A DNA stretch of 64,000 nucleotides from Promicromonospora iranensis. GTDB taxonomy: Bacteria > Actinomycetota > Actinomycetes > Actinomycetales > Cellulomonadaceae. The stretch lies in assembly GCF_028994805.1 (NCBI RefSeq), contig NZ_JAJQQP010000004.1, positions 372,001 through 436,000 of the forward strand, read 5' to 3'. A model generated the notes under the pieces. It was not told the DNA's origin. It did not search any database and saw nothing but the letters and a program-made list of their open reading frames with translations. Of the stretch, positions 50,427-59,310 are shown piece by piece. The translations under genes were made by a program, and so were the position numbers. The first letter of the stretch is position 1, and each line of letters starts with the position of its first letter.

Positions 50427-51707
50427 TTACGGGAGGGTCCAGCGTTGGACCGTTGAGCCGTCGCAGTTGGCGATCTCGGTGCGGGTGCCGTCGGTCTGCA
50501 CCCGACCGACGGGCTGGAGGCAGCGACCGGACTGCGGGTTGCGCAGCGCCTGGGTGCCGCTCGTGTGGCTCCACTGCTGAGCGCCGGTGCCGTTGCAGTC
50601 CCAGAGCTGGACGGCGGTGCCGGCAGCGGTGCCGCCCCCGGCCACATCGAGGCACTTGCCCAGGGCGCGGACGGTGCCGTCCGAGCCGACGTTCCACTGC
50701 TGGGCCGCGCTGCTGTTGCAGTGGGCGAGCTGGATGGGCGTGCCGTTGGCCGTGGCCGCTCCGGCGACGTCGAGGCAGATCCCGTTGCTCGCGGTGACCG
50801 TGCCGGTGCGGCTCCCGCCCCCGCCGCCCTGGGAGTCGTACACGCGGACGTAGTCGACGACCATCTGCTGGGGGAACTGGGTGCTCCCGTCGGGGTATCC
50901 CGGCCAGTTGCCGCCGACGGCGACGTTCAGGATGAAGAAGAAGGGCTGGTTGAAGACCCAGGGGTTGCTGCCGGTGTTGGCCGGGGTGAACGTCTGGTAG
51001 GCGTTGCCGTCCACCAGCCAGGTGATGGAGTTGGGGCTCCAGTCGATGGCGAAGGTGTGGAAGTCGTCGGCGAAGGACCAGTTCTGCGGGTGTGTGTACG
51101 AGCCGGTGACGGGGTTGGCCCCCGAGTAGCCCGGGCCGTGCAGCGTGCCGTGCACCCGGTTGGGCTCGCGGCCGATGTTCTCCATGATGTCGATCTCGCC
51201 CGAGTTCGGCCACGGCGTGCCCGGGAACTGGCCGCCCAGCATCCAGAACGCGGGCCAGATGCCCTGCCCGCGCGGGATCTTGATCCGGGCCTCCAGGCGG
51301 CCGTACTGCGGCTGCACCTTGCCCTTGGTCGTCAGCCGGGCCGAGGTGTAGCCGCTGCCCTCCTGGCGGGCCGTGATGACCAGGTTGCCGTTGCCGTCCA
51401 GGGCCGAGTTGTTCCGTGAGCTGGTGTAGTTCTGCAGCTCGTTGTTGCCCCAGCCGCCCGCGCCGGTCTCGAAGTTCCAGTTCGCGCCGTTGGGCGCGCT
51501 ACCGGCGGCCCCGTTGAACTCGTCCGACCAGGTCAGGGCGGCCGCCTGGGCCGCGGCCTGGGCGGCCTCCGCGTCCGGCGCGGCGCCGCCGTCGGGGGCC
51601 TTCGGCGCCGCCCCGGCGGACGTCACGAGCGAGGCCGACAGGACCAGGGCGACGGCTGCTGCCGCCGTCAGGGCGGCGCGGGTGGTGCGGTGTCTCGTGC
51701 TACGCAT
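50427..51707 (-). CDS. Secreted GH16 endo-beta-1,3-glucanase with ricin-type CBM13
   Basis: 426 aa from the ATG at 51707, with GAAGGAG upstream. The Sec signal peptide ends near SAGA-A (residue 33), followed by an Ala-rich linker. The GH16 domain (about 58-285) carries NSGEIDIMENIG with the catalytic Glu171-x-Asp173-x-x-Glu176, plus WPAFWMLGG and VNFxxN-type strands. A Gly-rich linker leads to a C-terminal beta-trefoil (about 295-426) with QxW repeats AAQQWNV, GAQQWSH and TVQRWTL. Laminarinase activity on beta-1,3-glucan is expected, with the lectin domain binding glycan. The architecture matches glucanases of Cellulosimicrobium/Oerskovia. Confidence 0.93.
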   Translation of the reverse strand: MRSTRHRTTRAALTAAAAVALVLSASLVTSAGAAPKAPDGGAAPDAEAAQAAAQAAALTWSDEFNGAAGSAPNGANWNFETGAGGWGNNELQNYTSSRNNSALDGNGNLVITARQEGSGYTSARLTTKGKVQPQYGRLEARIKIPRGQGIWPAFWMLGGQFPGTPWPNSGEIDIMENIGREPNRVHGTLHGPGYSGANPVTGSYTHPQNWSFADDFHTFAIDWSPNSITWLVDGNAYQTFTPANTGSNPWVFNQPFFFILNVAVGGNWPGYPDGSTQFPQQMVVDYVRVYDSQGGGGGSRTGTVTASNGICLDVAGAATANGTPIQLAHCNSSAAQQWNVGSDGTVRALGKCLDVAGGGTAAGTAVQLWDCNGTGAQQWSHTSGTQALRNPQSGRCLQPVGRVQTDGTRTEIANCDGSTVQRWTLP

Positions 51708-51934
51708 CGAACGCTCCTTCGCGAACATGTCTCTCTCGTCGCGCGGACCCGCACGACGGGCACAGCTGCGGCAGTCGCGCGCGCACTCCGGTGTGTCACG
51801 GGCGATGCGTGGGTGGTGACGAAACAGTGCTCACAAAAAGTATCGGCGCCATCCGGCGACGCACAACGGGCTCATCAGGAGATACGGGTTTCCCCGCACG
51901 CCGTCCCATGGCCCGCGGCGGGCCTCCCCGGACA

Positions 51935-51978
51935 CACCGACGGCGCCCGACCGCGGGTGCGGTCGGGCGCCGTCGGTG
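51935..51978 (-). terminator. Strong hairpin terminator of hsp20
   Basis: An 18-bp perfect stem (51935-51952 with 51961-51978) and 8-nt loop, 14 nt beyond the hsp20 stop. The remainder of the 285-nt gap between hsp20 and the GH16 start (51708-51992) holds only the GH16 promoter region, with no gene. Confidence 0.8.
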
Positions 51979-51992
51979 GGCCGCCGAGGTGA

Positions 51993-52412
51993 TCAGGCGG
52001 CGGTGGTGACCTCGATGCGCTGCGGCGTCGTACCGGCGAAGACGCCGGGCACGGTGACCGTCAGGACGCCCGCGTCGTACGACGCGCGGACGGCGTCGCC
52101 GTCCACGGTCCTCGGCAGCGTGACCGTGCGGCGGAAGGAGCCGAAACGGACCTCCGAGATGCGGCGGCCCTCGGACTCCTCCGAGCGCTGGTCCTTGCGC
52201 TCGCCGCGGACGACGAGCTTGCGGCCCTCGACCTCGACGGTGATGTCGTCCACCGGGTCGACGCCCGGCAGGTCGAGGCGGGCGACGAGGTCTTCGCCCT
52301 CGCGGTAGACGTCGGCCGCGGGCACGGGGCCCTCGGCGACGGCGGACTGCGGGGCCCACGGGTCGCGGACCCAGGTGCGGGCGAGCGGTGAACGGGTCAG
52401 GACGGTGGTCAT
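51993..52412 (-). CDS. Small heat-shock protein, Hsp20/alpha-crystallin family
   Basis: 139 aa. The alpha-crystallin domain spans residues 32-125: AADVYREGEDLVARLDLPGVDPVDDITVEVEGRKLVVRGERK, FGSFRRTVTLPRTVDGDAVRASYDAGVLTVTVPG. This includes the conserved GVLTV(T)xP motif of the last strand. The N-terminal arm is short and has the common TxxDPW-like sequence (RTWVRDPW). It is a cytoplasmic ATP-independent holdase. An almost perfect HAIR element (TGAGT-N7-ACTCAA) about 40 nt upstream points to repression by HspR. Confidence 0.93.
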   Translation of the reverse strand: MTTVLTRSPLARTWVRDPWAPQSAVAEGPVPAADVYREGEDLVARLDLPGVDPVDDITVEVEGRKLVVRGERKDQRSEESEGRRISEVRFGSFRRTVTLPRTVDGDAVRASYDAGVLTVTVPGVFAGTTPQRIEVTTAA

Positions 52413-52450
52413 GGTGTTCTCCTCCGGACGGGATTGATGTCAGGTTCAAC

Positions 52451-52470
52451 CTGAGTCGACCCGACTCAAT
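52451..52470. promoter_or_regulatory. HAIR (HspR) operator upstream of hsp20
   Basis: Read toward hsp20: TTGAGT-N7-ACTCA (TGAGT 52452-52456 and ACTCAA 52464-52469 on the + strand). The HspR consensus is CTTGAGT-N7-ACTCAAG. No hspR gene is in the window. Confidence 0.75.
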
Positions 52471-52499
52471 TTCCGGGTTCGCCGACGGCGGACGGTGCG

Positions 52500-53507
52500 T
52501 CAGTGCCGCGTGATCGTCAGCCTCGAGCTGCCGCCGTCCGTCCCGACCGAGAGCTCCGCCCCGCCGCCGACCGGGAAGGTGAGCAGCGGGCTCGTGTGCC
52601 CGAGGTCGACGCCGGCCAGGACCGGCTTGCCGCGCAGCGCGGGCTGCCGCGCGACGATCTCGTCGAGCGCCTCGCGCGTCACGCCCGAGCTGCTCTGGAA
52701 CCGGCCGACGACGAGCCCGGTGACGCCCCCGGCATCGGGCAGCTGGAGCAGCGAGGTGAGGTGGCGCGCGACGTGGGCCGCGTCGGACTCGAAGTCGTCC
52801 TCGAGGAACAGGAGCGCGCCGTCGAGCGACGGCAGGTACGAGGTGCCCTGCAGCAGGCCCAGCGTGGTGAGGTTGCCGCCCACGATCCGGCCTGTGGCCT
52901 GCCCGGGGCGCAGCGCCCACCAGCCCTCGTTCGGCACGGGCGTGCGGGCGTCCTGGTCGGCGAACCACATGTCGTCGGTCCAGGCCGCCGCGGGTTCGAC
53001 GGCGATCGGGGTGTCGTCCATGACGGCCGCGCGGAACCAGTCCCCGGTGGGCTCGAAGTGGTCGCGCATGCCCCAGCTCGACCAGTGCGGGCCCGAGTAG
53101 GTGACCAGGCCCGTGCGGGCCAGGATCGCGTTCTGCAGCGCGCTGATGTCGGAGTAGCCGCAGAAGACCTTGGGGTGGGCGGCGATCAGGTCGAAGTCCA
53201 GGTGGGGAAGCAGCTCGTTGCTGTTGAACCCACCGATCACCGTGAGGATCCCGGCCACGCCGGGGTCGGCGAACGCCGCGTGCAGGTCGGCCACCCGGTG
53301 CTCGATCGAGCCGCTGCGGAACTGGTCGTCCTCGTCGACGTGCTCGCCGAACGTGAGGGTGAGTCCCATGGCGGCGAACCGCTCGTCGATCCACCGGGTG
53401 TTGTCGTGCTCCATGATCATCGCCCGCGACCTCGCAGGTGCGACCACCCGGACGGTGTCGCCGGATCGGAGCTTGGGCGGGATGACGGTCTGTACGCGCG
53501 CTGACAT
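52500..53507 (-). CDS. S66-family peptidase (LD-carboxypeptidase/MccF-like)
   Basis: 335 aa. It starts IPPKLRSGDTVRVVAPARS, the usual S66 N-terminus. The nucleophile Ser119 lies in VFCGYSDISAL, and the catalytic His in AGVDLGHTSPLLTFPVGGGAEL. TGRIVGGNLTTLGLLQGTSYLPSLDGALLFLEDD contains the conserved GGN and Glu. No signal peptide is present, so it acts in the cytoplasm. This branch includes LD-carboxypeptidases of murein recycling and MccF-type enzymes that disarm microcin C-like peptides. The GYSD form and short length fit the MccF side as well. Confidence 0.87.
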   Translation of the reverse strand: MSARVQTVIPPKLRSGDTVRVVAPARSRAMIMEHDNTRWIDERFAAMGLTLTFGEHVDEDDQFRSGSIEHRVADLHAAFADPGVAGILTVIGGFNSNELLPHLDFDLIAAHPKVFCGYSDISALQNAILARTGLVTYSGPHWSSWGMRDHFEPTGDWFRAAVMDDTPIAVEPAAAWTDDMWFADQDARTPVPNEGWWALRPGQATGRIVGGNLTTLGLLQGTSYLPSLDGALLFLEDDFESDAAHVARHLTSLLQLPDAGGVTGLVVGRFQSSSGVTREALDEIVARQPALRGKPVLAGVDLGHTSPLLTFPVGGGAELSVGTDGGSSRLTITRH

Positions 53508-53602
53508 GGCCGCAGCCTAGGCCGCCGCTTACCGGTACGTCCGACACCGCGGGGCATACGGAGAGATGATGGAACTGATCGCAGCGACGCGAGGAGGACC
53601 CC

Positions 53603-54091
53603 ATGAAGGCAGCTGTTGGTGACCGGATAGTCACGGCCTCGGGCGTGGTCGGCGGTGCGGTGCGCGACGGAGTGGTGACCGAGTGTCCCCACGACGACGG
53701 CTCGCCGCCCTACCGGGTCAAGTGGTCCGACACCGGTGAGGAGACGCTCGTCCACCCGGGCCCGGACACGTTCGTCGACCCGGACGCGCGGGCGGCGCGC
53801 GGCGAGGAGGCCGAGCCCCGGCAGGGGCGGGCGCTCACCTGGGACGTGCGGATCACGGTGGTCGAGTCGGGCGGCAGCACGACGGCGGAGGCGACCGTGA
53901 CGAACGGTCCGCCGGATGCGCTGCGCGCCGTCGGGCACGCCAGGAAGGCGCCCGAGGACCCGGAGGTACCCCTGATCGGCGACGAGCTCGCCGTCGGCCG
54001 GGCGCTGCGGCGGCTGGCCGACCGCCTGCTCGCCGTGGCCGAGCAGGACGTCTCGGCGGCGGTCGGGCACCGGGCGCACGTGCACAAGTAG
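53603..54091 (+). CDS. DUF1918-DUF1876 fusion protein
   Basis: 162 aa. Residues 1-60 match DUF1918 (KAAVGDRIVTASGVVGGAVRDGVVTECPHDDGSPPYRVKWSDTGEETLVHPGPDTFV), a small SH3-like fold. Residues 78-155 match DUF1876 (LTWDVRITVVESGGSTTAEATVT, GHARKAPEDPEVPLIGDELAVGRALRRLADRLL). In many actinobacteria these domains occur as separate small proteins. Here a short acidic linker joins them. No function is established for either. The gene starts divergently from the S66 peptidase. Confidence 0.8.
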   Translation: MKAAVGDRIVTASGVVGGAVRDGVVTECPHDDGSPPYRVKWSDTGEETLVHPGPDTFVDPDARAARGEEAEPRQGRALTWDVRITVVESGGSTTAEATVTNGPPDALRAVGHARKAPEDPEVPLIGDELAVGRALRRLADRLLAVAEQDVSAAVGHRAHVHK

Positions 54092-54110
54092 CCCGACCGT
54101 CCGACGGCGG

Positions 54111-54749
54111 CTACGCCAGGATGCCCGAGGCGTCCAGCGCGCCCCGCACCTCGGCATCGAGCCACGGCTCGATGCCCTCCCAGGTGGTGCGCCACGAGAC
54201 TCCGCTGAGCTGGCTGCCGTCGGGGAACGTCTCGATGTAGTCCGCCTGCAGCACACCGAAGTTGTCGCACCAGAACGCGTTGGCGGGGGTGCCGTCGAGG
54301 AGCTGGTCGATGCGCATCGCCGACGTCGAGACGCCGTCGGGCAGCAGGAGCGGCTGCGTGTCGGTGCGGACCAGCAGCGCGTGCCGCGTGCGCGTCGGGT
54401 CGGCGTCGTCGAGCTGGGTGTACTCGACCCACGCGCCGACCGTCGCGAGCTCCAGCACCAGGAGGTACCGCGCGAACGAGGGCACGCCGTTCCCCACTCC
54501 CGGCGGCAGGTCGGCGCGCTCGAACGCGACGTCCACGCCGCCGGGCTCGCGCTGCAGGGAGTACCGCACCCAGCTGCGCACGTCGCCGTCGTACTCGACC
54601 CGCTGCCGGGCGCGCAGCACGACGTCGGGAGTGGGGCGCATGGCCAGCACGGAGTCGAGGACCCGCAGACCGTCCGCGGACTGCGACTCCCGGCGCACGA
54701 GAGCGCCGTCGGGCGTCGTCCCGTTGTTGCTCAGTGCGTGGATGTGCAT
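54111..54749 (-). CDS. Hypothetical protein
   Basis: 212 aa starting MHIHALSNNGTTPDGALVRRES. It is a mostly beta-rich protein with no signal peptide: VLRARQRVEYDGDVRSWVRYSLQRE, DVAFERADLPPGVGNGVPSFARYLLVLELATVGAWVEYTQLDD and FWCDNFGVLQADYIETFPDGSQLSGVSWRTTWEGIEPWL. The pattern of alternating strands could be a lipocalin- or antibiotic-biosynthesis-like barrel, but I do not recognise a family. It converges on the DUF1918 gene with 19 nt between stops and is divergent from moeA. Confidence 0.6.
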   Translation of the reverse strand: MHIHALSNNGTTPDGALVRRESQSADGLRVLDSVLAMRPTPDVVLRARQRVEYDGDVRSWVRYSLQREPGGVDVAFERADLPPGVGNGVPSFARYLLVLELATVGAWVEYTQLDDADPTRTRHALLVRTDTQPLLLPDGVSTSAMRIDQLLDGTPANAFWCDNFGVLQADYIETFPDGSQLSGVSWRTTWEGIEPWLDAEVRGALDASGILA

Positions 54750-54828
54750 GGTCGATTCTGGCGCCCGGTGCCGCTCGGACGCCAGCGCAAGTGTGCTTCA
54801 CCCGGGGTGTCCCAGGTAGGTTGCGGAC

Positions 54829-56076
54829 ATGAGCGAGCGCGTTGACGTGGAACAGCATCGGGCCGACGTCGCAGAGCTCCTCGCGGAGCTCGCCGACCGG
54901 CCCACGGAAGAGGTATCGATCCACCGGGGGGTGCTCGGGCGGGTGCTGGCGCGCGACGTCACCGCCCCCGTGCCGCTGCCCCGCTTCCGCAACTCACAGA
55001 TGGACGGCTTCGCGGTGCGTGCCGCCGACGTCGCCCCGGCCGGGCCGGGCGCGCCCGTCACCCTGCCCGTGGTGGGGGACGTCGCCGCGGCGCCCGGCGA
55101 GCCGGCCCCGCTGGAGCCCGGCACCGCGGTCCGGATCATGACCGGAGCGCCGGTACCCGACGGCGCCGACACCGTGGTTCCCGTCGAGGACACCGACCAC
55201 GTGACCTTCAACGGTGTCCACGACGACTCGTCGGCCGCGTCGGCCAAGGTCGAGGTGGTCCGCGGGCGGGAGCCCGGGGAGTTCGTCCGGGAGCCCGGGT
55301 CCGACGTCGCCGAGGGTGCCGTCGTGCTGCGCGCCGGGACCGTCCTGGCACCGCACCACGTGGCGGCCGCCGCCGCGTGCGGCCTCACCCGGCTGACGGT
55401 CCGCGCACCCGTGTCGGTGGCCGTCGTCTCGACGGGGAGCGAGCTCGTCGCACCCGACGGCGAACCCGGCCCCGGCCAGGTCTGGGACGCGAACGGCCCG
55501 GCGCTCGCGGCCGCCGTCCGCGCGGCGGGCGGACGCGTCGGTCTGCGCCTGAGCGTCCCCGACGACCCGGAGATCGTGCGGATGGGCCTGGAGCGCGCGG
55601 CGGCGCTGTGCGACGTCGTGCTCACCACCGGCGGCGTCAGCCAGGGCGCGTACGAGGTGGTCAAGGACGCCCTGCCGGAGATCACCTTCCGCTCGGTGGC
55701 GATGCAGCCCGGTGGGCCACAGGGCCTCGGGCGGGTCGCGGGCACGCCGGTGCTGGCGTTCCCCGGCAACCCCGTGAGCGCGCAGGTCTCGTTCGTCGTG
55801 TTCCTGCGCGACATCCTGCGGCAGGCCGGTGGCCTGCCGCCCGTGGAGGGCGTGCCCGCGGTGCTCGACGCCGCCGTCACCTCGCCGGACGGGAAGCGCC
55901 AGCTCCTGCGAGGAAGCTGGGTCGGTGACGCCGCGGCGGGTGCGCGGGTCGCGGTCGTCGGCGGCCCGGGGTCGCACCTCGTGGCGTCGATGGCTGCCGC
56001 GGACGTGCTGATCGACGTCCCCGCTGCCGCGACTACGCTCGACGAGGGTGCCGAGGTGGCCACGTGGCCGCTGTGA
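54829..56076 (+). CDS. moeA: Molybdopterin molybdotransferase MoeA
   Basis: 415 aa. MoeA signatures are present in order: LPRFRNSQMDGFAVRAADV near residue 50, VRIMTGAPVPDGADTVVPVEDT near 105, the MoCF-binding domain VAVVSTGSELVAPDGEPGPGQVWDANGPALAAAVRAAG near 200, LTTGGVSQGAYEVVKDAL near 268 and VLAFPGNPVSAQVSFVVFLRDIL near 310. The enzyme inserts molybdate into adenylylated molybdopterin in the last step of Moco synthesis. It is followed 31 nt later by moaE. A likely client is the sulfite-oxidase-like enzyme at 16942. Confidence 0.94.
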   Translation: MSERVDVEQHRADVAELLAELADRPTEEVSIHRGVLGRVLARDVTAPVPLPRFRNSQMDGFAVRAADVAPAGPGAPVTLPVVGDVAAAPGEPAPLEPGTAVRIMTGAPVPDGADTVVPVEDTDHVTFNGVHDDSSAASAKVEVVRGREPGEFVREPGSDVAEGAVVLRAGTVLAPHHVAAAAACGLTRLTVRAPVSVAVVSTGSELVAPDGEPGPGQVWDANGPALAAAVRAAGGRVGLRLSVPDDPEIVRMGLERAAALCDVVLTTGGVSQGAYEVVKDALPEITFRSVAMQPGGPQGLGRVAGTPVLAFPGNPVSAQVSFVVFLRDILRQAGGLPPVEGVPAVLDAAVTSPDGKRQLLRGSWVGDAAAGARVAVVGGPGSHLVASMAAADVLIDVPAAATTLDEGAEVATWPL

Positions 56077-56107
56077 CGTCGCGTCCGGTGCCGGCGAGGG
56101 AGTGCTG

Positions 56108-56527
56108 ATGGACCAGGTGGTACGGGTGACGCAGGACGTGCTCGACGACGCCGTCGGCCGGGCCGTGGAGGCCGCGGTGGCGGCGCCCGAGTGCGGGGCC
56201 GTGGTGACGTTCCGCGGCGTGGTTCGTGACGACGACGGTGGTCGCGACGTCACCAGCCTCGACTACGAGGCACACCCCGACGCGACCGCCGTCCTGGAAA
56301 AAGTGTGCCAGGCCGTGGCGGCCGAGACGGGCCTCCGGGTGGCGGCGACCCACCGGTACGGGCACCTCGAGGTGGGGGACGTCGCGCTCGTGGCGGCGGC
56401 GTCGGCGGGGCACCGCAAGGAGGCGTTCGAGGCATGCTCCCTGCTGGTGGAGCGCATCAAGGCCGAGGTGCCGATCTGGAAGAAGCAGCAGTTCACCGAC
56501 GGCGAGTCGGAGTGGGTCGGTCTGTAG
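56108..56527 (+). CDS. moaE: Molybdopterin synthase catalytic subunit MoaE
   Basis: 139 aa from the ATG at 56108, with GAGGGAG upstream. VVTFRGVVRDDDGGRDVTSLDYEAHPDA and HRYGHLEVGDVALVAAASAGHRKEAFEACSLLVERIKAEVPIWKKQQFTDGESEWVG follow the whole MoaE pattern, including the catalytic Lys in VPIWKKQ and the conserved RYGxLxVG. It adds sulfur to precursor Z together with MoaD. No moaD is in the window. Co-transcribed with moeA. Confidence 0.94.
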   Translation: MDQVVRVTQDVLDDAVGRAVEAAVAAPECGAVVTFRGVVRDDDGGRDVTSLDYEAHPDATAVLEKVCQAVAAETGLRVAATHRYGHLEVGDVALVAAASAGHRKEAFEACSLLVERIKAEVPIWKKQQFTDGESEWVGL

Positions 56528-56565
56528 CCGGCCGGAGTACCGAGCTCGGTCCGGCAGGTGCGGGC

Positions 56566-57708
56566 TCAGCCCCCGATCGCGCCCATGCTGCGCTCGGTCT
56601 GCGCGAACGCGTCGGCCGCCAGCTCGACCGCGTCGCTGCCGTGCGCGCGGGGCTTGGCCCACATCGCGGCGCGCCAGGCGTCGCCCACCTCGTCGTCCGT
56701 GGCGCCGGCCCGGAGCAGGGCCTTGAGGTCGGTCTCCTCGTTGCCGAAGAGGCACGAGCGGACGGTGCCCTCCGCGGTCAGCCGGGTGCGGTCGCAGGCC
56801 CCGCAGAACGAACGGGTCACCGACGCGATGATCCCGACCGTCGCCGGGCCCTCGTCCACCAGCCACTCCTCCGCCGGGGCCGAGGGGTCCTCGCGGCCGG
56901 CCGGGGTGAGCGTGAAGCGGGACCCCAGCACGCCGAGCAGGTCGGCGGCGCTCACGACGTCGTCCCGCGTCCACTGCCCGTCCGCGTCGAGCGGCATCTC
57001 CTCGATGAAGCGCAGGTTGCAGCCGTGCTCCACGGCCCAGGCGAGCAGGTCGGCGGCGCCCGCCAGGGTCTCGGGCAGGAGCACCGCGTTGATCTTGACC
57101 GGAGCCAGCCCGGCGGCGAGCGCGGCGCGGATGCCGACCAGCACGTCGTCCAGGCGGTCACGCCGGGTCAGGGTCGCGAACGTCTCCCGGTCCACCGTGT
57201 CGAGCGAGACGTTGACGCGGTCCAGCCCGGCCGCGACCAGCGCTTTCACCCGCTTGTCCAGGCCGAGGGCGTTCGAGGTCATGGCGATGCGGACCCGCTC
57301 CGCCGACGTCGGCGTGCCCGGCGTCGTGCCCGGACGCGGCGCGGCCATCGCGTCGTCGGCCGCGGTGCGTGCCGCGCCGATGATCTTCTCCAGGTCACGT
57401 CGCATGAGCGGCTCGCCACCGGTGAACCGGATGTCGCGGATGCCGAGGTCACGGACACCGATGCCGACGAGCCGGCCGATCTCGTCCGGCGTCATCAGCT
57501 CGTCCTGCGGCACCAGGGGCAGGCCCTCGGCGGGCATGCAGTACGTGCAGCGCAGTGAGCACGCGGTGGTGATCGAGACGCGCAGGTCGCGCGCGACGCG
57601 TCCGTACCGGTCGACGAGCAGCGGTGTCTCGGGACGTGGTCGGCCGCCCGGGGTGGCAGCGCGCCGGGGCACGCCTCGCACCGACGGGATCCCGAGTGTG
57701 ACTGCCAT
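56566..57708 (-). CDS. moaA: GTP 3',8-cyclase MoaA
   Basis: 380 aa. Radical SAM cluster CSLRCTYC (Cys50, 54, 57) after [13 protein letters not shown], then [13 protein letters not shown]. The second, substrate-binding 4Fe-4S cluster is formed by [18 protein letters not shown] in the C-terminal third. The essential terminal Gly-Gly is present (SMGAIGG). An insertion after [23 protein letters not shown] is Pro/Thr-rich and probably a surface loop. It catalyses the first step of Moco synthesis from GTP. It converges on moaE and is divergent from the PanE-like gene. Confidence 0.95.
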   Translation of the reverse strand: MAVTLGIPSVRGVPRRAATPGGRPRPETPLLVDRYGRVARDLRVSITTACSLRCTYCMPAEGLPLVPQDELMTPDEIGRLVGIGVRDLGIRDIRFTGGEPLMRRDLEKIIGAARTAADDAMAAPRPGTTPGTPTSAERVRIAMTSNALGLDKRVKALVAAGLDRVNVSLDTVDRETFATLTRRDRLDDVLVGIRAALAAGLAPVKINAVLLPETLAGAADLLAWAVEHGCNLRFIEEMPLDADGQWTRDDVVSAADLLGVLGSRFTLTPAGREDPSAPAEEWLVDEGPATVGIIASVTRSFCGACDRTRLTAEGTVRSCLFGNEETDLKALLRAGATDDEVGDAWRAAMWAKPRAHGSDAVELAADAFAQTERSMGAIGG

Positions 57709-57765
57709 GTCCCGAGAGTAGTCCAGGACCTATCCCCGGTAGCAGGGCTGCCTACGATGTGGCCC

Positions 57766-58674
57766 ATGACGGACAACCTCATCGCGATCATCGGCCCCGG
57801 TGCGATCGGTGGCCTGGTGGCGGGCATGCTCCAGCGGGCGGGGCACGACGTCGTCGTGGTCGCCCGCGAGAAGACCGCCCGGCAGGTCACCGAGCACGGT
57901 CTCGACATCGAGACCGACGAGTTCGGGACGTGGCACGCCCCGCTGACCGCGACGACGGAGGTCCCGCACGGCGCGCGCGTGATCGTGGCGGTCAAGGCGG
58001 AGGGTGTGTCGGACGCCGCCCGGCTGCTCGCCGGCACCGCGCCGGCCGAGGTGCTGTCGCTGCTCAACGGTCTGGACCACGTCGACCTGCTGCGGACGGC
58101 GCTGCCCGGCGTGCGGGTGGTCGGCGCCACCATCGCCGGCGAGACGCTACGGACCGGGGCGGGCGGCTTCGGCCCGGCCCTGGTCCGGCACCGCGGCACC
58201 CTGCTGCGGGCGGTCGTGCCCGACGACGCCGCGGAGCTCGGCCTGGTCGCCGCGCTCCGGGACACCTCGATCGAGGTGCTCACCGGGGGGACCGAGGCCG
58301 AGGTGCTGTGGAAGAAGCTGCGCTTCCTCGCGCCTCTCGCGCTGCTGACGTCGGCATGGGCGACCGGCATCGGGGACGCGCTGACCCGTGACCCCGCACT
58401 GACGTCCGGCCTGCTGGCCGAGATCGCCGCGGCCGCCACCGCCGAGGGCGTGCCGACCACGGGCGAGGACCTGCACGGCATCCTCGGCGGCTTCCCCGCG
58501 CCGATGCGCTCGTCGCTGCAGGCGGACATCGAGGCAGGCCGGGAGGGTGAGCTCGACGCGATCGGCGGGGCGGTGCGCCGCCGGGCGGCGGCTCACGGCA
58601 TCGCCACCCCGGTGCTGGACGACGTCATCGGCCGGATCGGCGCCCGTGTCGCGGAAGCCGACCGGCCGTCCTGA
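57766..58674 (+). CDS. Ketopantoate reductase (ApbA/PanE) family protein
   Basis: 302 aa from ATG 57766 (MTDNLIAIIGPGAIGGLVAGMLQRAG); an in-frame ATG lies 9 nt earlier. The NADP motif IGPGAIGG is at the N-terminus. VIVAVKAEGVSDAARLL contains the conserved Lys, and LSLLNGLDHVDLL replaces the usual NG loop. The C-terminal helical domain holds WKKLRFLAPLALLTSAW (the catalytic Lys and Asn region, with Phe-Leu in place of the usual Asn) and SSLQADIEAGREGELDAIGGAV, the SS/TSMxxDxxxGRxTExdxxxG signature. It may reduce ketopantoate or a related 2-oxo acid. Confidence 0.83.
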   Translation: MTDNLIAIIGPGAIGGLVAGMLQRAGHDVVVVAREKTARQVTEHGLDIETDEFGTWHAPLTATTEVPHGARVIVAVKAEGVSDAARLLAGTAPAEVLSLLNGLDHVDLLRTALPGVRVVGATIAGETLRTGAGGFGPALVRHRGTLLRAVVPDDAAELGLVAALRDTSIEVLTGGTEAEVLWKKLRFLAPLALLTSAWATGIGDALTRDPALTSGLLAEIAAAATAEGVPTTGEDLHGILGGFPAPMRSSLQADIEAGREGELDAIGGAVRRRAAAHGIATPVLDDVIGRIGARVAEADRPS

Positions 58675-58683
58675 GCGTCAGAG

Positions 58684-58703
58684 TGCCCGACGCCGGTCGG
58701 GCA
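58684..58703. terminator. Hairpin terminator between panE-like and usp genes
   Basis: TGCCCGAC (58684-58691) pairs with GTCGGGCA (58696-58703) over a 4-nt loop, between converging genes. Confidence 0.65.
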
Positions 58704-58709
58704 GCGGCG

Positions 58710-59093
58710 TCAGGCGTAGCCCGCCTTGACGACCAGCACGGGGGCGGGGGAGTCGAGCAGCACCCGCTGCGTCGTCGACCCGACGAGGAACTTGCCGACC
58801 GACGAGTGCTTGCGCGAGCCGATGACCACGAGGTCGGCCGAGACGGCCTCCGCCTGGTCGACGATCGCGTCGGCGACGTCGGCGTGCTCGGGCCGGAACA
58901 CGATCGGCGCGACCGTGACGCTGCCGGGGACGGTGTCGAGCAGGTGCGCGAGCGCCGCGGGGACCTTCGGCCCCACCTGCGGTGTCAGCACGAGGACGGC
59001 GAGCTCCTGCTCGCGTCGCGTCGCCTCGGTGACGGCGGCGCGCATCGCGGCCTCACCCTGGGGTGACTCGTTGTACGCCACGAGGACGGTCAT
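58710..59093 (-). CDS. Universal stress protein (UspA) family
   Basis: 127 aa from ATG 59093 (MTVLVAYNESPQGEAAMRAAV), with AAGGA upstream. A single Usp domain is visible. The nucleotide-loop region LVVIGSRKHSSVGKFLVGSTTQRVLLDSPAPVLVVKAG corresponds to the G-x2-G-x9-GS/T motif, slightly altered at the first glycine spacing. ATP binding is thus possible but not certain. It is cytoplasmic and usually induced by growth arrest or hypoxia in actinobacteria. Confidence 0.88.
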   Translation of the reverse strand: MTVLVAYNESPQGEAAMRAAVTEATRREQELAVLVLTPQVGPKVPAALAHLLDTVPGSVTVAPIVFRPEHADVADAIVDQAEAVSADLVVIGSRKHSSVGKFLVGSTTQRVLLDSPAPVLVVKAGYA

Positions 59094-59310
59094 CGGTCCT
59101 TGCACCTCCGGACAGGTTCGCCGGGTGTCACCCCTGCTGGTGAAACTCTCTCACATGTCCAGGTCACTGGCAGTCGTCCGCTGCCACGTGATACGACGCC
59201 GGGCACGTCGAGACCATCTTTCGTTCCCCCCGGTGCGCCGGACTTGTATGGTCCAGTTGCTTGCAGCGTCCGGGCGAGCGTCCCGGGTAGGAGCGAACGA
59301 GGAGCACGTC

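Noticed and set aside
54994-56253. Long minus-strand open frames opposite moeA and moaE
   Set aside because: moeA and moaE motifs are complete on the plus strand; the opposite frames lack any domain.
56531-56555. A terminator between moaE and moaA
   Set aside because: The palindrome ACCGAGCTCGGT is present, but the outer pairing conflicts with it and leaves no proper loop.
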